A stretch of 64,000 nt of DNA from Pseudomonas zanjanensis (GTDB lineage Bacteria; Pseudomonadota; Gammaproteobacteria; Pseudomonadales; Pseudomonadaceae): positions 3,038,001 to 3,102,000 of the forward strand of contig NZ_JABWRB020000001.1 of the NCBI RefSeq assembly GCF_014268745.2, written 5' to 3'. Below, one piece after another: positions 1 through 8,681 of this stretch. The first letter of the stretch is position 1. Every line of letters starts with the position of its first letter. A program made the position numbers and the translations under genes. Under the pieces are notes generated by a model that saw only the letters and a program-made list of their open reading frames with translations, made no database searches and had not been told where the DNA came from.

Positions 1-772
1 CATCCTGGATGACAAGGGCGTTTGCGTGAACATCCAGGGCCAGGCTGCCGCCGTTTGCAAAGCTGCTGTCCAGGGTGCCGTCCGGGTTGAGGCGGGTCAG
101 GGTCGCTTGCCCCGTGACCAAAACCTTCCCGTCTGCCTGCAGCGAAACGTCGAGCGTGCGGCTGGGGTGAATGCCGACGGACGCTGGCAGATGCAGGACC
201 CCAGACTCGCCGAAAGACGAGACCAAGGTCCCCGTCGCGTCGAAGCGGGCTATGTAGATCTCCCCGGAGGCATACCCAGCGCTTGCGAAAAAGCTGCCGT
301 CGCGTTGCACGGAGAACGACGCTTGCTGGCCCAGATCTTCATTCCAATAGAAAGGCACTGTCGCGGTACCGCCGTTGCCGAAGCTCGTATCGAGGCTGCC
401 GTCAGCCAAGTTACGACTGATGCCCGACACCCAGGCATCGCCTACTTTCACGTAGCGCGTCACCAGGTAACCGCCTCCCGGCTGCACGGCCGCATTACCG
501 CCGTCCTCGATATCGAGCGCCACCGGGAGGAGGGATTTACCGTCTCCACTGAAGTTGCGGTCCAGGCTGCCGTCGGCATTGAACCGGACCAGGCTACCGG
601 TGAAACCTGAATCCTCTTCGCCGCCGAGCCCCAGGCGACTATAAGCGCCAAGCCAGAGAGTACCGTCCGGATCGACCGCGATACCGCCGATTTTGTCCGA
701 GCCCCATAAAGTTGTCGCGACCATGCCCGTGTTCCGCACAGCTGAAGCGGCGGGCGAAATGATCTGAGTCAT
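1..772 (-). CDS. delta-60 repeat beta-propeller-like protein (C-terminus beyond window)
   Basis: Reading in from the left edge on the minus strand, an open frame of 257 codons starts at the ATG at 772. It is preceded by a good ribosome binding site (GGAGG, seven bases upstream). The protein shows four copies of the delta-60 motif (form DGSLDxxFxxxG) near residues 68-78, 124-134, 181-191 and 231-241, with a period of about 55 residues. This is the pattern of TIGR02608/DUF5122 repeats, which are predicted to fold as beta-propeller blades. There is no evident signal peptide. The stop codon lies outside the window, so length and C-terminal domains are unknown. It lies 94 bp downstream of the nucleoside-hydrolase-like gene on the same strand, so the two may be co-transcribed. 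The function of this family is not established. Confidence 0.75.
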   Translation of the reverse strand, partial: MTQIISPAASAVRNTGMVATTLWGSDKIGGIAVDPDGTLWLGAYSRLGLGGEEDSGFTGSLVRFNADGSLDRNFSGDGKSLLPVALDIEDGGNAAVQPGGGYLVTRYVKVGDAWVSGISRNLADGSLDTSFGNGGTATVPFYWNEDLGQQASFSVQRDGSFFASAGYASGEIYIARFDATGTLVSSFGESGVLHLPASVGIHPSRTLDVSLQADGKVLVTGQATLTRLNPDGTLDSSFANGGSLALDVHANALVIQD

Positions 773-866
773 GTCGATGCCTCCGATAGCTATCTGTCGC
801 CAGAGACAATAGACACGGCTCAGTCAGGTTGCCACTTTACGAGACGAAGGGAGGTTCTTGGACGAC

Positions 867-1916
867 CTAGTCTGCTATCGATGTCGTGGCCTCGGCCGAC
901 TTTCCGGCAATAGTGTTCAGGTAAAGCGACAAGACGAAACCTGGTGACGTTCCCAGGGCAACGTCGACCGGAGCGCCAGCGTCATCCGGAATCAACTGCC
1001 CGCTCGTATCCTGTTCTTCGTTCAGCTCTTGCTCGACCCGCAGGCCATAACGGGTAAATTGAATAAACCGAGGGTCGGTTATCGCGATGGCCGCCAACGG
1101 GTCCCAAAAATACAGATAAGCGCCGATACCGGGGGCGATGGTCGAGCTTTGCAACACCTGCGTGAGGAATTGAGCAACCGGGTTGCTGATTCTGGAGAGT
1201 TGTCGCAGAAAATCCGGCGTAAGGAGTATCTGGTTACAAGCGTTCAGCGCAACCAATTGCACTGGAATCCCGCTATCAAAAACATATTGGGTAGCAAGCG
1301 GATCCAGGAAGATGTTCCACTCGGCCACTTGATTGGTGTAGTAAGGCGTCTTGCCCAGAGCATCAATAATATTGCCGCCCGCGCCGGGCTGGACGTACTG
1401 CGGCAACAAATTGCCTCCCATCATCACGATGCGGTCGATTTTGCTGCGCAACAAGTCTTGTAATGCATTATCGGTTTGAGCCTGCTGAAACAAATGCCCC
1501 CAGGTCGTGCCGCCACCGATCATCAATACGGTAAATTTATGATCGGCGTTCTTCAATGTTTCCCTTAGGAAAGCAATCGCGTCTGTTCGCGTGGGATTCA
1601 GGTTTGTCCGCGGAAACGACGCGTCGTAATGTTGATCCGCTGCCTGGCGTGTTTCGAAGGGAAAGGTATTGCTGTACACCATGGGCCGCTGAAAGCCAGC
1701 GACAACGGGGATGCGCTCGATCTCCGGGTCATTGAACACGGTGAGAAAGTTGCTGATGTTTTGAACGCCGTGACTCAAGTGAACAGCGCCCACCCCTGTC
1801 ACGGTGATGCCTTCGACCTTGACGGCAGGATGCTTCAGCAAATACGAGATGGCCATGTAGTCGTCGAAATCGACATCGGTATCGATAAGCAGGTGCGTGA
1901 GGGATTGTGCTGACAT
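867..1916 (-). CDS. nucleoside hydrolase family protein (IUNH fold), atypical active site
   Basis: The 349-residue product has the fold signature of inosine/uridine-preferring nucleoside hydrolases. The N-terminal Asp cluster (D12, D14, D18, D19 in DTDVDFDDY) binds the catalytic calcium in this family. An internal EWNIFLDP segment matches the ribose-binding E-x-N motif. The late motif, usually His-Asp-Pro-Leu-Ala, reads W271-D272-P-L-A here, so the calcium-binding Asp is kept but the usual catalytic His is Trp. Known members cleave the N-glycosidic bond of ribonucleosides; whether this one does is open. The start at 1916 is supported by an AGGAGG site. It is followed on the same strand by the delta-60 repeat gene. 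Confidence 0.75.
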   Translation of the reverse strand: MSAQSLTHLLIDTDVDFDDYMAISYLLKHPAVKVEGITVTGVGAVHLSHGVQNISNFLTVFNDPEIERIPVVAGFQRPMVYSNTFPFETRQAADQHYDASFPRTNLNPTRTDAIAFLRETLKNADHKFTVLMIGGGTTWGHLFQQAQTDNALQDLLRSKIDRIVMMGGNLLPQYVQPGAGGNIIDALGKTPYYTNQVAEWNIFLDPLATQYVFDSGIPVQLVALNACNQILLTPDFLRQLSRISNPVAQFLTQVLQSSTIAPGIGAYLYFWDPLAAIAITDPRFIQFTRYGLRVEQELNEEQDTSGQLIPDDAGAPVDVALGTSPGFVLSLYLNTIAGKSAEATTSIAD

Positions 1917-2134
1917 AGTGCTAGCCTCCTGGCCAATGAAGAATTCACGTCCGATATAGGTCTTCCGTCAGCGGTCGCCTCCCGCCGCAGGTAGCGATGT
2001 AACAGTAGCATCGCCCAAGATAAACGCCTGTTTAAAAGCGATTTACCGCCGCCCGGTCACGCGGCTCCAGAATGTGCCCGCTACAAGCCCCTGCGCATCG
2101 CCTACTCCAACCTCTACAAGCTTTATCCGTCAGA

Positions 2135-2158
2135 TAAATCCTGCAATACTTAATGCGA
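2135..2158 (+). promoter_or_regulatory. possible iron-starvation (PvdS-type) promoter
   Basis: TAAAT at 2135-2139 is followed after exactly 16 bases by CGA at 2156-2158. The iron-starvation box recognised by the PvdS sigma factor in Pseudomonas is TAAAT-N16/17-CGT, so this site differs by one base in the second element. It lies about 40 bp before the ATG of the siderophore receptor, which fits. A chance match is possible because the motif is short. Confidence 0.3.
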
Positions 2159-2169
2159 ATCACTCTCAC
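2152..2169. promoter_or_regulatory. possible Fur box upstream of siderophore receptor
   Basis: The segment AATGCGAATCACTCTCAC resembles the Fur-site pattern found before Pseudomonas TonB receptors (consensus like AATGAGAATGATTCTCATT), with several mismatches in the right arm. It sits 27-44 bp upstream of the ATG at 2196 and overlaps the possible PvdS box. Iron repression of such a receptor is expected; the assignment rests on similarity by eye. Confidence 0.45.
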
Positions 2170-2195
2170 AAGCATTAATAAATCAGGACCTGCTC

Positions 2196-2247
2196 ATGTC
2201 GACTCGCACCACCCCGCCGCGTCACTTCACTCCTGCCCGCAATCTTC
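2196..2247 (+). other. frameshifted signal-peptide segment of the siderophore receptor
   Basis: The natural ATG at 2196 is one base out of frame with the receptor body that is open from 2248. The receptor frame before 2248 encodes a textbook signal sequence core (VTSLLPAIFLTTLAPAYA) ending at an AxA cleavage site, but has no start codon. Removing one C from the CCCC run at 2212-2215 joins both into one leader beginning MSTRTTRRVTSLL. The sequence as given therefore contains a +1 insertion in a homopolymer. Confidence 0.75.
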
Positions 2248-4347
2248 TTGACCACCCTGGCCCCCGCCTACGCCGATGACAACAGCACCACCCCACCCGC
2301 CACCCTGGAACTGGACGCGACCGAAGTCTCCGGCAGCGGTCAACTGGGCAGCACCACGGAAGGCACCGAGTCCTACACCACCGGCGCGATGTCGACCGCG
2401 ACCAAGCTCCCGCTGACCATGCGTGAAACCCCACAAGCCGTCACCGTCATTACGCGCCAGCGCATGGATGACCAGGTGATGACCAGTATCAACGACGTGG
2501 TCAAGGCGACGCCCGGTTTGTTCCTGGACTTTTCCGGCGGTCCTGGCCGGCAGACTTACAAGGCGCGCGGTTTTGAGATCGACAACCTGATGTATGACGG
2601 CATCCCGAGTGGCTACGATGGCGTTAACGTCGGCGCCCAGCCTAACTTGGCGATGTTTGATCGAGTCGAGGTCGTGCGCGGTGCGACCGGCCTGGTGACG
2701 GGTGCAGGCAACCCTTCGGCCGCCATCAACCTGATCCGCAAGCGCCCATTGGCCGAGCAGAGAGTGACCCTGACCGGTGCCGCCGGCAGTTGGGACGACT
2801 ACCGCGGCGAGCTCGATGCCTCCAGCCCGCTCAATGACAGTGGCACATTGCGCGGCCGGGTCGTGACCTCTTACCGCGATGCCAACAGCTTCATCGACAA
2901 TGTCGAGGAGGATCACGGCCTGTTCTATGCGGTCACCGAAGCGGACCTGAGCGAAGACACCACCCTGACCCTGGGGTTTTCCCATCAGAAGGACAAGACC
3001 AATTACTTCTGGGGTTCTTCGATGATCGGCCAGGACGGCCATCACCTGGACCTCCCGCGCTCCTACAATCCAGGTACGGATTGGGAGAACAAGGATCAGG
3101 AGATCAACACCGTATTCGCCGAAGTCCGTCATCGCCTGGCCAACGACTGGAACCTTCAGGTCAACGCCAACTACGCCGAACAGAACGCGTTGTTCTCCGG
3201 TTCTTACCAATCGCGCTGGGTCAACAACACATTGGCGCGCACGGTTTACCAGGCCGACTTCGATGAAAACCAGGCCGGCGTAGATGCCTTTGCCAGTGGC
3301 CCCTTCGAGGCGTTCGGGCGCACCCATGAACTGGTGGTGGGCGCCAGCAAGCGCATCTACGACATGACCACCCACAACTACAGCCCGTACGACATGAACT
3401 GGCCGATCAATGCCGGTAAACCGAATTTCGTCCACACCAACGACCAGCGCGAAGTGACCACTCAAGATGGCGTCTACCTCACCACACGCCTGAACTTGGC
3501 CGACCCGCTGAAGCTGATCCTCGGCGGGCGCCTGGACTGGTATGACTACGATAACCGGGACGGCGACACCGACTACAAGGTCACCCGAAACGTCACCCGT
3601 TACGCTGGCTTGATCTACGACCTGGACGACCATCACTCAGCCTACGTCAGCTACAGCGACATCTTCACGCCGCAGCGTGAAAAGGACACCTCGGGTACCC
3701 CGGTCAAGCCGATCATTGGCAAGAACTACGAGGTCGGTATCAAGGGCGAATATTTTGGTGGCGCGCTGAATGCGAGCGTGGCGCTGTTTCGCGTCGATCA
3801 GGAAAACCGTGCGGTGCAACTGTTCACGGCAAACTGCCCACAGGCAAGCTGTTATGAGGCGTCCGGAGAGATTCGCAGCCAAGGTATCGACTTCGAATTG
3901 CAAGGCGCCTTGACCGAAAACTGGCAAGTCGGCGGTGGCTATACCTACGCGCGCACCCACACCGTCAAGGATGCGGCCAATCCACAGAATGTGAACAAGC
4001 AGTTCGACACCGATACACCGGAGCATCTGTTCAAGCTGACCACCAGCTACCAACTCCAGGGCCCGCTGGAAAAACTGCGCGTGGGTGGCAGCGTCTCCTG
4101 GCAGAGCCGCATGTACAACGACATCCCATTGGCTAATGGCAGTGAATACCGGCTCAAACAAGGCAGCTACGCGGTTACGGACCTGATGGCCGGCTACCGG
4201 GTCAACGAGAACCTGGATTTGCAGGTCAACGCCAACAACATCTTTGACCGTCGGTACTATTCGACCATCGCCAACTCCGCAAGCTACGGCGGTGATGCCT
4301 ACGGTAGCCCGCGCAATATGATGTTGACGGCCAAGTACAGTTTCTAG
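2248..4347 (+). CDS. TonB-dependent siderophore receptor (N-terminal frameshift)
   Basis: Outer-membrane receptor for a ferric siderophore, energised by TonB. The plug domain covers roughly residues 50-170 (from PLTMRETPQAVTVI onward, with RGFEIDNLMYDG). It is followed by a beta-barrel of about 520 residues ending in a terminal Phe (LTAKYSF), as usual for outer-membrane barrels. There is no N-terminal STN signalling domain, and no FecI/FecR-like regulator pair is adjacent, so it is probably a simple transducer-less receptor of the TIGR01783 class. The frame as given opens only with a TTG at 2248 inside the signal peptide. The real start is likely the ATG at 2196, separated by a one-base insertion. 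If the insertion is real in the genome, the protein would not be exported. The siderophore cannot be inferred. Confidence 0.85.
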   Translation: MTTLAPAYADDNSTTPPATLELDATEVSGSGQLGSTTEGTESYTTGAMSTATKLPLTMRETPQAVTVITRQRMDDQVMTSINDVVKATPGLFLDFSGGPGRQTYKARGFEIDNLMYDGIPSGYDGVNVGAQPNLAMFDRVEVVRGATGLVTGAGNPSAAINLIRKRPLAEQRVTLTGAAGSWDDYRGELDASSPLNDSGTLRGRVVTSYRDANSFIDNVEEDHGLFYAVTEADLSEDTTLTLGFSHQKDKTNYFWGSSMIGQDGHHLDLPRSYNPGTDWENKDQEINTVFAEVRHRLANDWNLQVNANYAEQNALFSGSYQSRWVNNTLARTVYQADFDENQAGVDAFASGPFEAFGRTHELVVGASKRIYDMTTHNYSPYDMNWPINAGKPNFVHTNDQREVTTQDGVYLTTRLNLADPLKLILGGRLDWYDYDNRDGDTDYKVTRNVTRYAGLIYDLDDHHSAYVSYSDIFTPQREKDTSGTPVKPIIGKNYEVGIKGEYFGGALNASVALFRVDQENRAVQLFTANCPQASCYEASGEIRSQGIDFELQGALTENWQVGGGYTYARTHTVKDAANPQNVNKQFDTDTPEHLFKLTTSYQLQGPLEKLRVGGSVSWQSRMYNDIPLANGSEYRLKQGSYAVTDLMAGYRVNENLDLQVNANNIFDRRYYSTIANSASYGGDAYGSPRNMMLTAKYSF

Positions 4348-4349
4348 AA

Positions 4350-4380
4350 GAAAGGGGCGCCATTTGGAACGCCCCCTTTC
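4350..4380 (+). terminator. terminator-like hairpin after siderophore receptor
   Basis: GAAAGGGGCG and CGCCCCCTTTC form a 10-bp stem with one bulge and a loop of about 10 bases, starting 3 bp after the receptor stop. No run of T follows, so it could act as an mRNA-stabilising hairpin rather than an intrinsic terminator. Confidence 0.5.
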
Positions 4381-4448
4381 GGCCTGAACGGAGGCTCTAC
4401 CTGTCTGGAAACAGGCCTATCCCCCTACCCCTGACAAACACACAAGCC

Positions 4449-4537
4449 GTGGCGAGGGAGCTTGCTCCCGCTGGGCTGTAAACAGCCCCAAAAACAGGGC
4501 CGCTGCGCGACCCAGCGGGAGCAAGCTCCCTCGCCAC
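4449..4537. repeat. type A REP pair (89 bp)
   Basis: Two inverted REP arms, GTGGCGAGGGAGCTTGCTCC and its complement, enclose a short core. It stands in the convergent gap between the receptor and the solute-binding protein gene. This is the first of 13 such elements in the window. Confidence 0.9.
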
Positions 4538-4585
4538 AGGGTTATTGCCCGGCTTTATTTCGCTTAGAGGAAAGCCCCATTTCCC

Positions 4586-5332
4586 TCACCGCCCAACCGC
4601 CCCCTCATACCGCCGCTGAATCCGCTCCAATTCCCCCGAACGCCGCAACTGCTCCAACGCCCGGGACCACGCCGCCACCACCTCATCGTCACTATCAGGG
4701 CTGAAAGCGATGTACAGCGATGAGCGATACAGTTCGATAGGAATCCGTCGCAGGGTGCCCGGGGCGATGTTCAGTTGGCGGCTGTAATAAGCCACGCCCG
4801 CATCAGTGTCGCCAACAATGATCTGGGTGCGACCGGCAAGCAGCATGCGGTAGAGCAGCTTGCTCTCGGTGGCGCTTTTGTCCAGGTTGTTGAAGCCCAG
4901 TGATTGCAGTCTTTGAGGTACCAGGCCGGCGTGGCGCGTGGTGATCTGCGGGGCGTTAAGGAGTTGTTCCAGTGTGTCCAGTGGAGGCGTATTGGCCAGT
5001 TGATAAGGGTGGATGGACTCTTCCACGATCGGCCCTACCCATTTGAACTGCGATTCGCGCTCCGGCGTGCGAAACATGGAGTACATGATGGTCTTGGGGC
5101 GGTGCTTGAGTATCTGGCTGGCGCGCATGCTGGGCTGCAGCAACAGCTCGAAATCATCCCCGGTCAGCGCCATGATGGCCCGGACGATTTCGGTGATCAT
5201 GCCGGTGAGCCGGTTGTTTTCCTGATAGTTGTACGGAGCCCATTCTTCGGTGACGATTTGATACTGCTCGGCCCTGGCAACCGTGCCGAGCAATAGGCAA
5301 AACAACGCTGCAGCCGGTATCGAATGTCTCAC
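4586..5332 (-). CDS. periplasmic solute-binding protein, amino-acid ABC type (SBP_bac_3)
   Basis: The 248-residue protein begins with a clear signal peptide (residues 1-21, cleavage after TVARA). It then follows the family 3 solute-binding pattern: a first lobe with EEWAPYNY and a GMITEIVRAI helix, and a second lobe with TESKLLYRML and DTDAGVAYY. No ABC permease or ATPase gene is adjacent, so it is an orphan; many orphan members in Pseudomonas have no known ligand. The start is the only ATG placed before the hydrophobic leader. Exact substrate unknown. Confidence 0.8.
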   Translation of the reverse strand: MRHSIPAAALFCLLLGTVARAEQYQIVTEEWAPYNYQENNRLTGMITEIVRAIMALTGDDFELLLQPSMRASQILKHRPKTIMYSMFRTPERESQFKWVGPIVEESIHPYQLANTPPLDTLEQLLNAPQITTRHAGLVPQRLQSLGFNNLDKSATESKLLYRMLLAGRTQIIVGDTDAGVAYYSRQLNIAPGTLRRIPIELYRSSLYIAFSPDSDDEVVAAWSRALEQLRRSGELERIQRRYEGAVGR

Positions 5333-5536
5333 GCGTACTCCCTGTGGACCGTTCGGTGTTCGTGCATGGGTGGGCCTGATTCACGAAGGCAAGGTAAGCA
5401 TAGACCCAAACACTTGCCCGACAGTTGACGCAGTCCACATTCCGCCCCTTAGCAGCCACTGGAGCTTGGTGTAGGATCAGCGCGAACCCGATACGCGGCG
5501 CTCTCCTCTCGCCCTCCTCCTTGTGACCCAGCCCAC

Positions 5537-6337
5537 ATGAACCCAATCGATCCCCTGTCGTTGCAACGCATCATCAGCGCCCATGGCGATTTCGAAGGCG
5601 CGGCGTATTTCGACGTGGAGGAAAGCCTTGCCCATGAAGTGTTTCCCGACCGCATCGTGTTCCAGACCACCTACCTGGATTACCGCAGCTATGATGTCGA
5701 TCTTGCCGAAGGCAGCGTGCGTGTGCGCAAGACGCGGCTGGACAATTACCTGCGCGGCCATAAGGCCCAGGTGATCGAGGATGACATGGATGACGAGGAT
5801 TGGGACGAGCTGAGCAACCTGTGGCAGCGCTTGAGCCACGACCTGGACACCCAGGGGCAAGGGCCGCAGCCCGACCTGGCCGATACCCTGGCTGACCTGT
5901 TCGATAGCCTGTTCGACGAGGCTCAAGCACAGGTACTCATTCAGAACCTGCCGGCACCTACCGGGCAATGGGATTGGGCCTGGACGCAAGTCGAGTCAGC
6001 GCTCACCGAGGCCAATCAATTGGCCGGGTTCGAATGGAAGGAATGGTCGTCCTGCGGCATCGATGCGGTCAATGCCCTGGCCCCATTGCGGCAACTGGGC
6101 ATTGAAATTCCGACGCCCGAGCGTAAAACCATCGAGGCGGTCAACCGCGCCGACGATTGGGAACGCACGCTCCTGCACTACTTCAATGGGCAGCTGGAAA
6201 CCCATGATTTGAAGTTGCTGGCCATCGGCACGCACTTCGATGAATACCAGGCCTTCGCCTGCCTGCCCATGAATGGCCTGGGCCTGGTCAATGCCTTGGA
6301 GATCATGGGCAGGCTGGGCATCGTCTACAAATATTAA
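5537..6337 (+). CDS. hypothetical acidic protein, possibly DUF6630-like
   Basis: A 266-residue soluble protein with no signal peptide or membrane segment. The first half contains an acidic stretch near residues 80-95 (EDDMDDEDWDEL). The C-terminal half (from about residue 150, WTQVESALTEAN to the end) has the look of the DUF6630 family; that assignment is from memory and uncertain. It is transcribed divergently from the solute-binding protein gene. Role unknown. Confidence 0.7.
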   Translation: MNPIDPLSLQRIISAHGDFEGAAYFDVEESLAHEVFPDRIVFQTTYLDYRSYDVDLAEGSVRVRKTRLDNYLRGHKAQVIEDDMDDEDWDELSNLWQRLSHDLDTQGQGPQPDLADTLADLFDSLFDEAQAQVLIQNLPAPTGQWDWAWTQVESALTEANQLAGFEWKEWSSCGIDAVNALAPLRQLGIEIPTPERKTIEAVNRADDWERTLLHYFNGQLETHDLKLLAIGTHFDEYQAFACLPMNGLGLVNALEIMGRLGIVYKY

Positions 6338-6415
6338 GCGACTGGCGCCCGGTGTTTTCGGCCGCTTTTACAAGCCCATAGAGGGCTACCCTCCTTTGAG
6401 CCTTGAAGCGACGAC

Positions 6416-6646
6416 ATGACAAACTGTGAACACTGCGGGTACCTCCTCCTTGACGACACCGCTGTTTGCCCACGATGCGCCGGGGAGATGACGTTCCCGG
6501 TGGAGCCCCTCGCGCCGGGGGCTCCGTCGAAAGGGCTGAAAATTCTTAAATGGGTGCTTATCAGCATCGTGGTCGCGGTGCTGGCGGCCGTAGCGGTGGT
6601 CGTGTGGATCTTTAATTCGTTGGGGCCGATGCCTTCGTTTGGTTGA
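6416..6646 (+). CDS. small zinc-ribbon membrane protein
   Basis: The 76-residue product has an N-terminal zinc ribbon with C4, C7, C18 and C21 (CEHC...CPRC), a proline-rich linker and one transmembrane helix at about residues 44-66. It lies 78 bp after the preceding gene on the same strand and may be co-transcribed. Small zinc_ribbon membrane proteins of this shape are common but uncharacterised. Confidence 0.75.
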   Translation: MTNCEHCGYLLLDDTAVCPRCAGEMTFPVEPLAPGAPSKGLKILKWVLISIVVAVLAAVAVVVWIFNSLGPMPSFG

Positions 6647-6677
6647 GGGCGATTTCAGGGCGCTTGAACAATACATT

Positions 6678-6807
6678 GTGGCGAGGGAGCTTGCTCCCGC
6701 TCGGCGGCGCAGCCGTCGCACATCGGCCAATGAAATACACCTGGAAGACTCGCATCGCTCCGTTTGGGGCGGCTTCGCCACCCAGCGGGAGCAAGCTCCC
6801 TCGCCAC
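6678..6807. repeat. type A REP pair (130 bp)
   Basis: Inverted GTGGCGAGGGAGC arms with a 130-bp total length. Together with flanking promoter DNA this fills the 324-bp gap between the zinc-ribbon gene and the hydrolase gene. Otherwise I see nothing in that gap. Confidence 0.9.
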
Positions 6808-6970
6808 GAACGAGCCATGGCAACCGAAGCGCAACGCAGCTATCCGATTTTCCCATAGTTGCTATCGATGCCCACGCCGTTCTCGTCATCGGCCTCTCTC
6901 TCTAATCTGCCCACCAACGCGATCGATGACGATCGCCGCAGATCAAACCGACCTTATGGAGAGAGACACG

Positions 6971-7924
6971 ATGAACACCTTCAACCGCACCCTGGCTGTC
7001 GCGACCCTGGCCTTGGCCACCCTCAACGCCGAAGCCGCGTCGCCGGTCCAGGCCGCTGCCAGCGTGTCTGCTGTCGGCAGCGTGGTCCAGTCCGCCAGCT
7101 ACATCACCACCCAGGATGGCGTGCAGCTGTACTACAAGGACTGGGGCCCGCGTGATGGCCAGGTCGTGACGTTCAGCCACGGCTGGCCGCTGGACTCCGA
7201 CAGCTGGGAAGGCCAGATGATGTTCCTCGCCTCGAAAGGCTATCGGGTGATTGCCCACGACCGTCGCGGTCACGGTCGCTCCAGCCAGCCTTGGGAAGGC
7301 AACGACATGGACCATTACGCCGACGACCTGGCGGCGGTGATTGAAGCGCTGGACCTCAAGAACGTGACGCTGGTGGGCTTCTCGACGGGGGGCGGTGAAG
7401 TGGCGCGGTATATCGGTCGCCACGGTACCGCCCGGGTGAAAAAAGCCGTGCTGGTTTCTTCGGTGCCACCGTTGATGCTCAAGACAGAAACCAACCCTGG
7501 TGGCTTGCCTATCGAAGTGTTCGACGGCCTGCGCAAGGCGTCCCTGGAGAACCGCTCGCAGCTGTACCTGGACATCGCCTCGGGCCCGTTCTACGGCTAC
7601 AACCGCAAGGGCGCCAAGCCGTCCCAGGGGCTGATCCAATCGTTCTGGGTGCAGGGCATGCAGGGTGGCAGCAAAAATACATACGACTCGATCGCGGCCT
7701 TCTCGGCGACAGATTTCCGCGGCGATTTGAAGAAGTTCGATGTGCCGACCCTGGTCGTCCATGGCGATGACGATCAGATCGTGCCAATCGACGCTGCAGG
7801 CCGGGCCTCGGCGGCGCTGATCAAAGGCGCCCGACTGATCGTCTACCCTGGCGCACCGCACGGCTTGACCGAGACCCACAAGGACCGGTTGAACCAGGAT
7901 CTGCTGACGTTCCTCAAGGAATAA
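6971..7924 (+). CDS. exported alpha/beta hydrolase, non-haem chloroperoxidase-like
   Basis: A 317-residue alpha/beta hydrolase with a likely signal peptide (residues 1-22). The catalytic triad can be read: Ser138 in GFSTGGG, an Asp near 267 in [10 protein letters not shown], and His297 in APHG. The closest familiar group is the cofactor-free chloroperoxidase/perhydrolase type ([26 protein letters not shown]). The frame stays open upstream to 6764, but that part is translated REP sequence. The ATG at 6971 follows GGAGAGAGA and precedes the leader. Natural substrate unknown; members act on esters or make peracids. Confidence 0.85.
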   Translation: MNTFNRTLAVATLALATLNAEAASPVQAAASVSAVGSVVQSASYITTQDGVQLYYKDWGPRDGQVVTFSHGWPLDSDSWEGQMMFLASKGYRVIAHDRRGHGRSSQPWEGNDMDHYADDLAAVIEALDLKNVTLVGFSTGGGEVARYIGRHGTARVKKAVLVSSVPPLMLKTETNPGGLPIEVFDGLRKASLENRSQLYLDIASGPFYGYNRKGAKPSQGLIQSFWVQGMQGGSKNTYDSIAAFSATDFRGDLKKFDVPTLVVHGDDDQIVPIDAAGRASAALIKGARLIVYPGAPHGLTETHKDRLNQDLLTFLKE

Positions 7925-7939
7925 AAGCGCAGATTCCTT

Positions 7940-8240
7940 GTGGGAGCGGGCTTGCTCGCGAAGGCGTCGGATAAGTCGGCATTGAAGGCGACTGACCTAC
8001 CGCTATCGCGAGCAAGCCCGCTCCCACAGGGGTTTGGTTGTGAATCCAGAATTGGCGTACACCCAAGATCAAACTGTGGGAGCGGGCTTGCTCGCGAAGA
8101 CGGCAGTACATCCAACTTCTTCATCGACTGATCTACCGCTATCGCGAGCAAGCCCGCTCCCACAGGGGGTTGGTTGTGAATCCAGAACTGGCGTACACCC
8201 AAGACCAAACTGTGGGAGCGAGCCTGCTCGCGATAGCGGT
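7940..8240. repeat. tandem type B REP pairs, 2.5 units of 136 bp
   Basis: Two complete 88-bp inverted pairs (7940-8027 and 8076-8163) and a single arm (8212-8240) repeat with exactly 136-bp spacing. Arms read GTGGGAGCGGGCTTGCTCGCG. The 48-bp linkers are nearly identical to each other (around GTGAATCCAGAA). This fills the 331-bp gap between the hydrolase and the GFA gene; nothing else is seen in it. Confidence 0.9.
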
Positions 8241-8255
8241 GGAACACATTTGCAT

Positions 8256-8648
8256 CTATTCCTCAGACCGCCCCGTACCCTCACGATCCTGCTCATAACA
8301 TCGGGTAAGCGCAAACGCCGGCAACCACGACTCACGGCGCACGGTCCAGCTTTCGTAGGTGGGCAGCAGTTGATCGGGGCTATCCAGAATCCCCAAGTGC
8401 ACTTCGATCTCATCGCCCGAGCGGGCAAACAGCGACGAGCCACAGCGCGGACAGAAAAATCGTCCGGCGTAATCCCGGGTTTCACCCTCGATCGCCACCG
8501 CGTCCTGGGGAAACACAGCTGCCGCGTAGAACAGTGCCCCGTGATGCTTGCGGCAATCGAGGCAGTGACAAAGACCAACACGATACGGGCGCCCTGAGGC
8601 TTCAAGTCGAACGTTGCCGCACAGGCAACCGCCGGTGAATCGGTCCAT
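8256..8648 (-). CDS. GFA family zinc protein (CENP-V/GFA domain)
   Basis: A 130-residue member of the glutathione-dependent formaldehyde-activating (GFA) fold. Seven zinc-ligand cysteines are visible: C8 and C10 (CLC), C27, C29 and C32 (CHCLDC), C66 and C69 (CPRC). The family adds glutathione to aldehydes or only binds zinc; most members have no proven reaction. The gene ends 16 bp after the REP array and lies 33 bp after the stop of the LysR gene on the same strand. Confidence 0.85.
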   Translation of the reverse strand: MDRFTGGCLCGNVRLEASGRPYRVGLCHCLDCRKHHGALFYAAAVFPQDAVAIEGETRDYAGRFFCPRCGSSLFARSGDEIEVHLGILDSPDQLLPTYESWTVRRESWLPAFALTRCYEQDREGTGRSEE

Positions 8649-8681
8649 GGTGTATCTCCTCTACAACTGGACAGCCAAATT

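Larger units (their letters stand above)
1917..2195. other. intergenic region between nucleoside-hydrolase-like gene and siderophore receptor
   Basis: This gap holds the divergent promoters of the two flanking genes. Its right half carries a possible PvdS-type promoter and a possible Fur site, listed separately. An open stretch of about 39 codons runs into a stop near 2154 in plus-strand frame, but it has no recognisable start or family. I see no repeat or RNA gene here. Confidence 0.5.

Noticed and set aside
2041..2154. Open stretch ending with a Tyr/Leu/Lys-rich segment before the siderophore receptor
   Set aside because: No start codon with a binding site and no family recognised; it may be a gene remnant, but I cannot support it.
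8034..8597. Plus-strand frame of 187 codons over the REP array and GFA gene
   Set aside because: It begins in repeat DNA and is antisense to the well-supported GFA gene.
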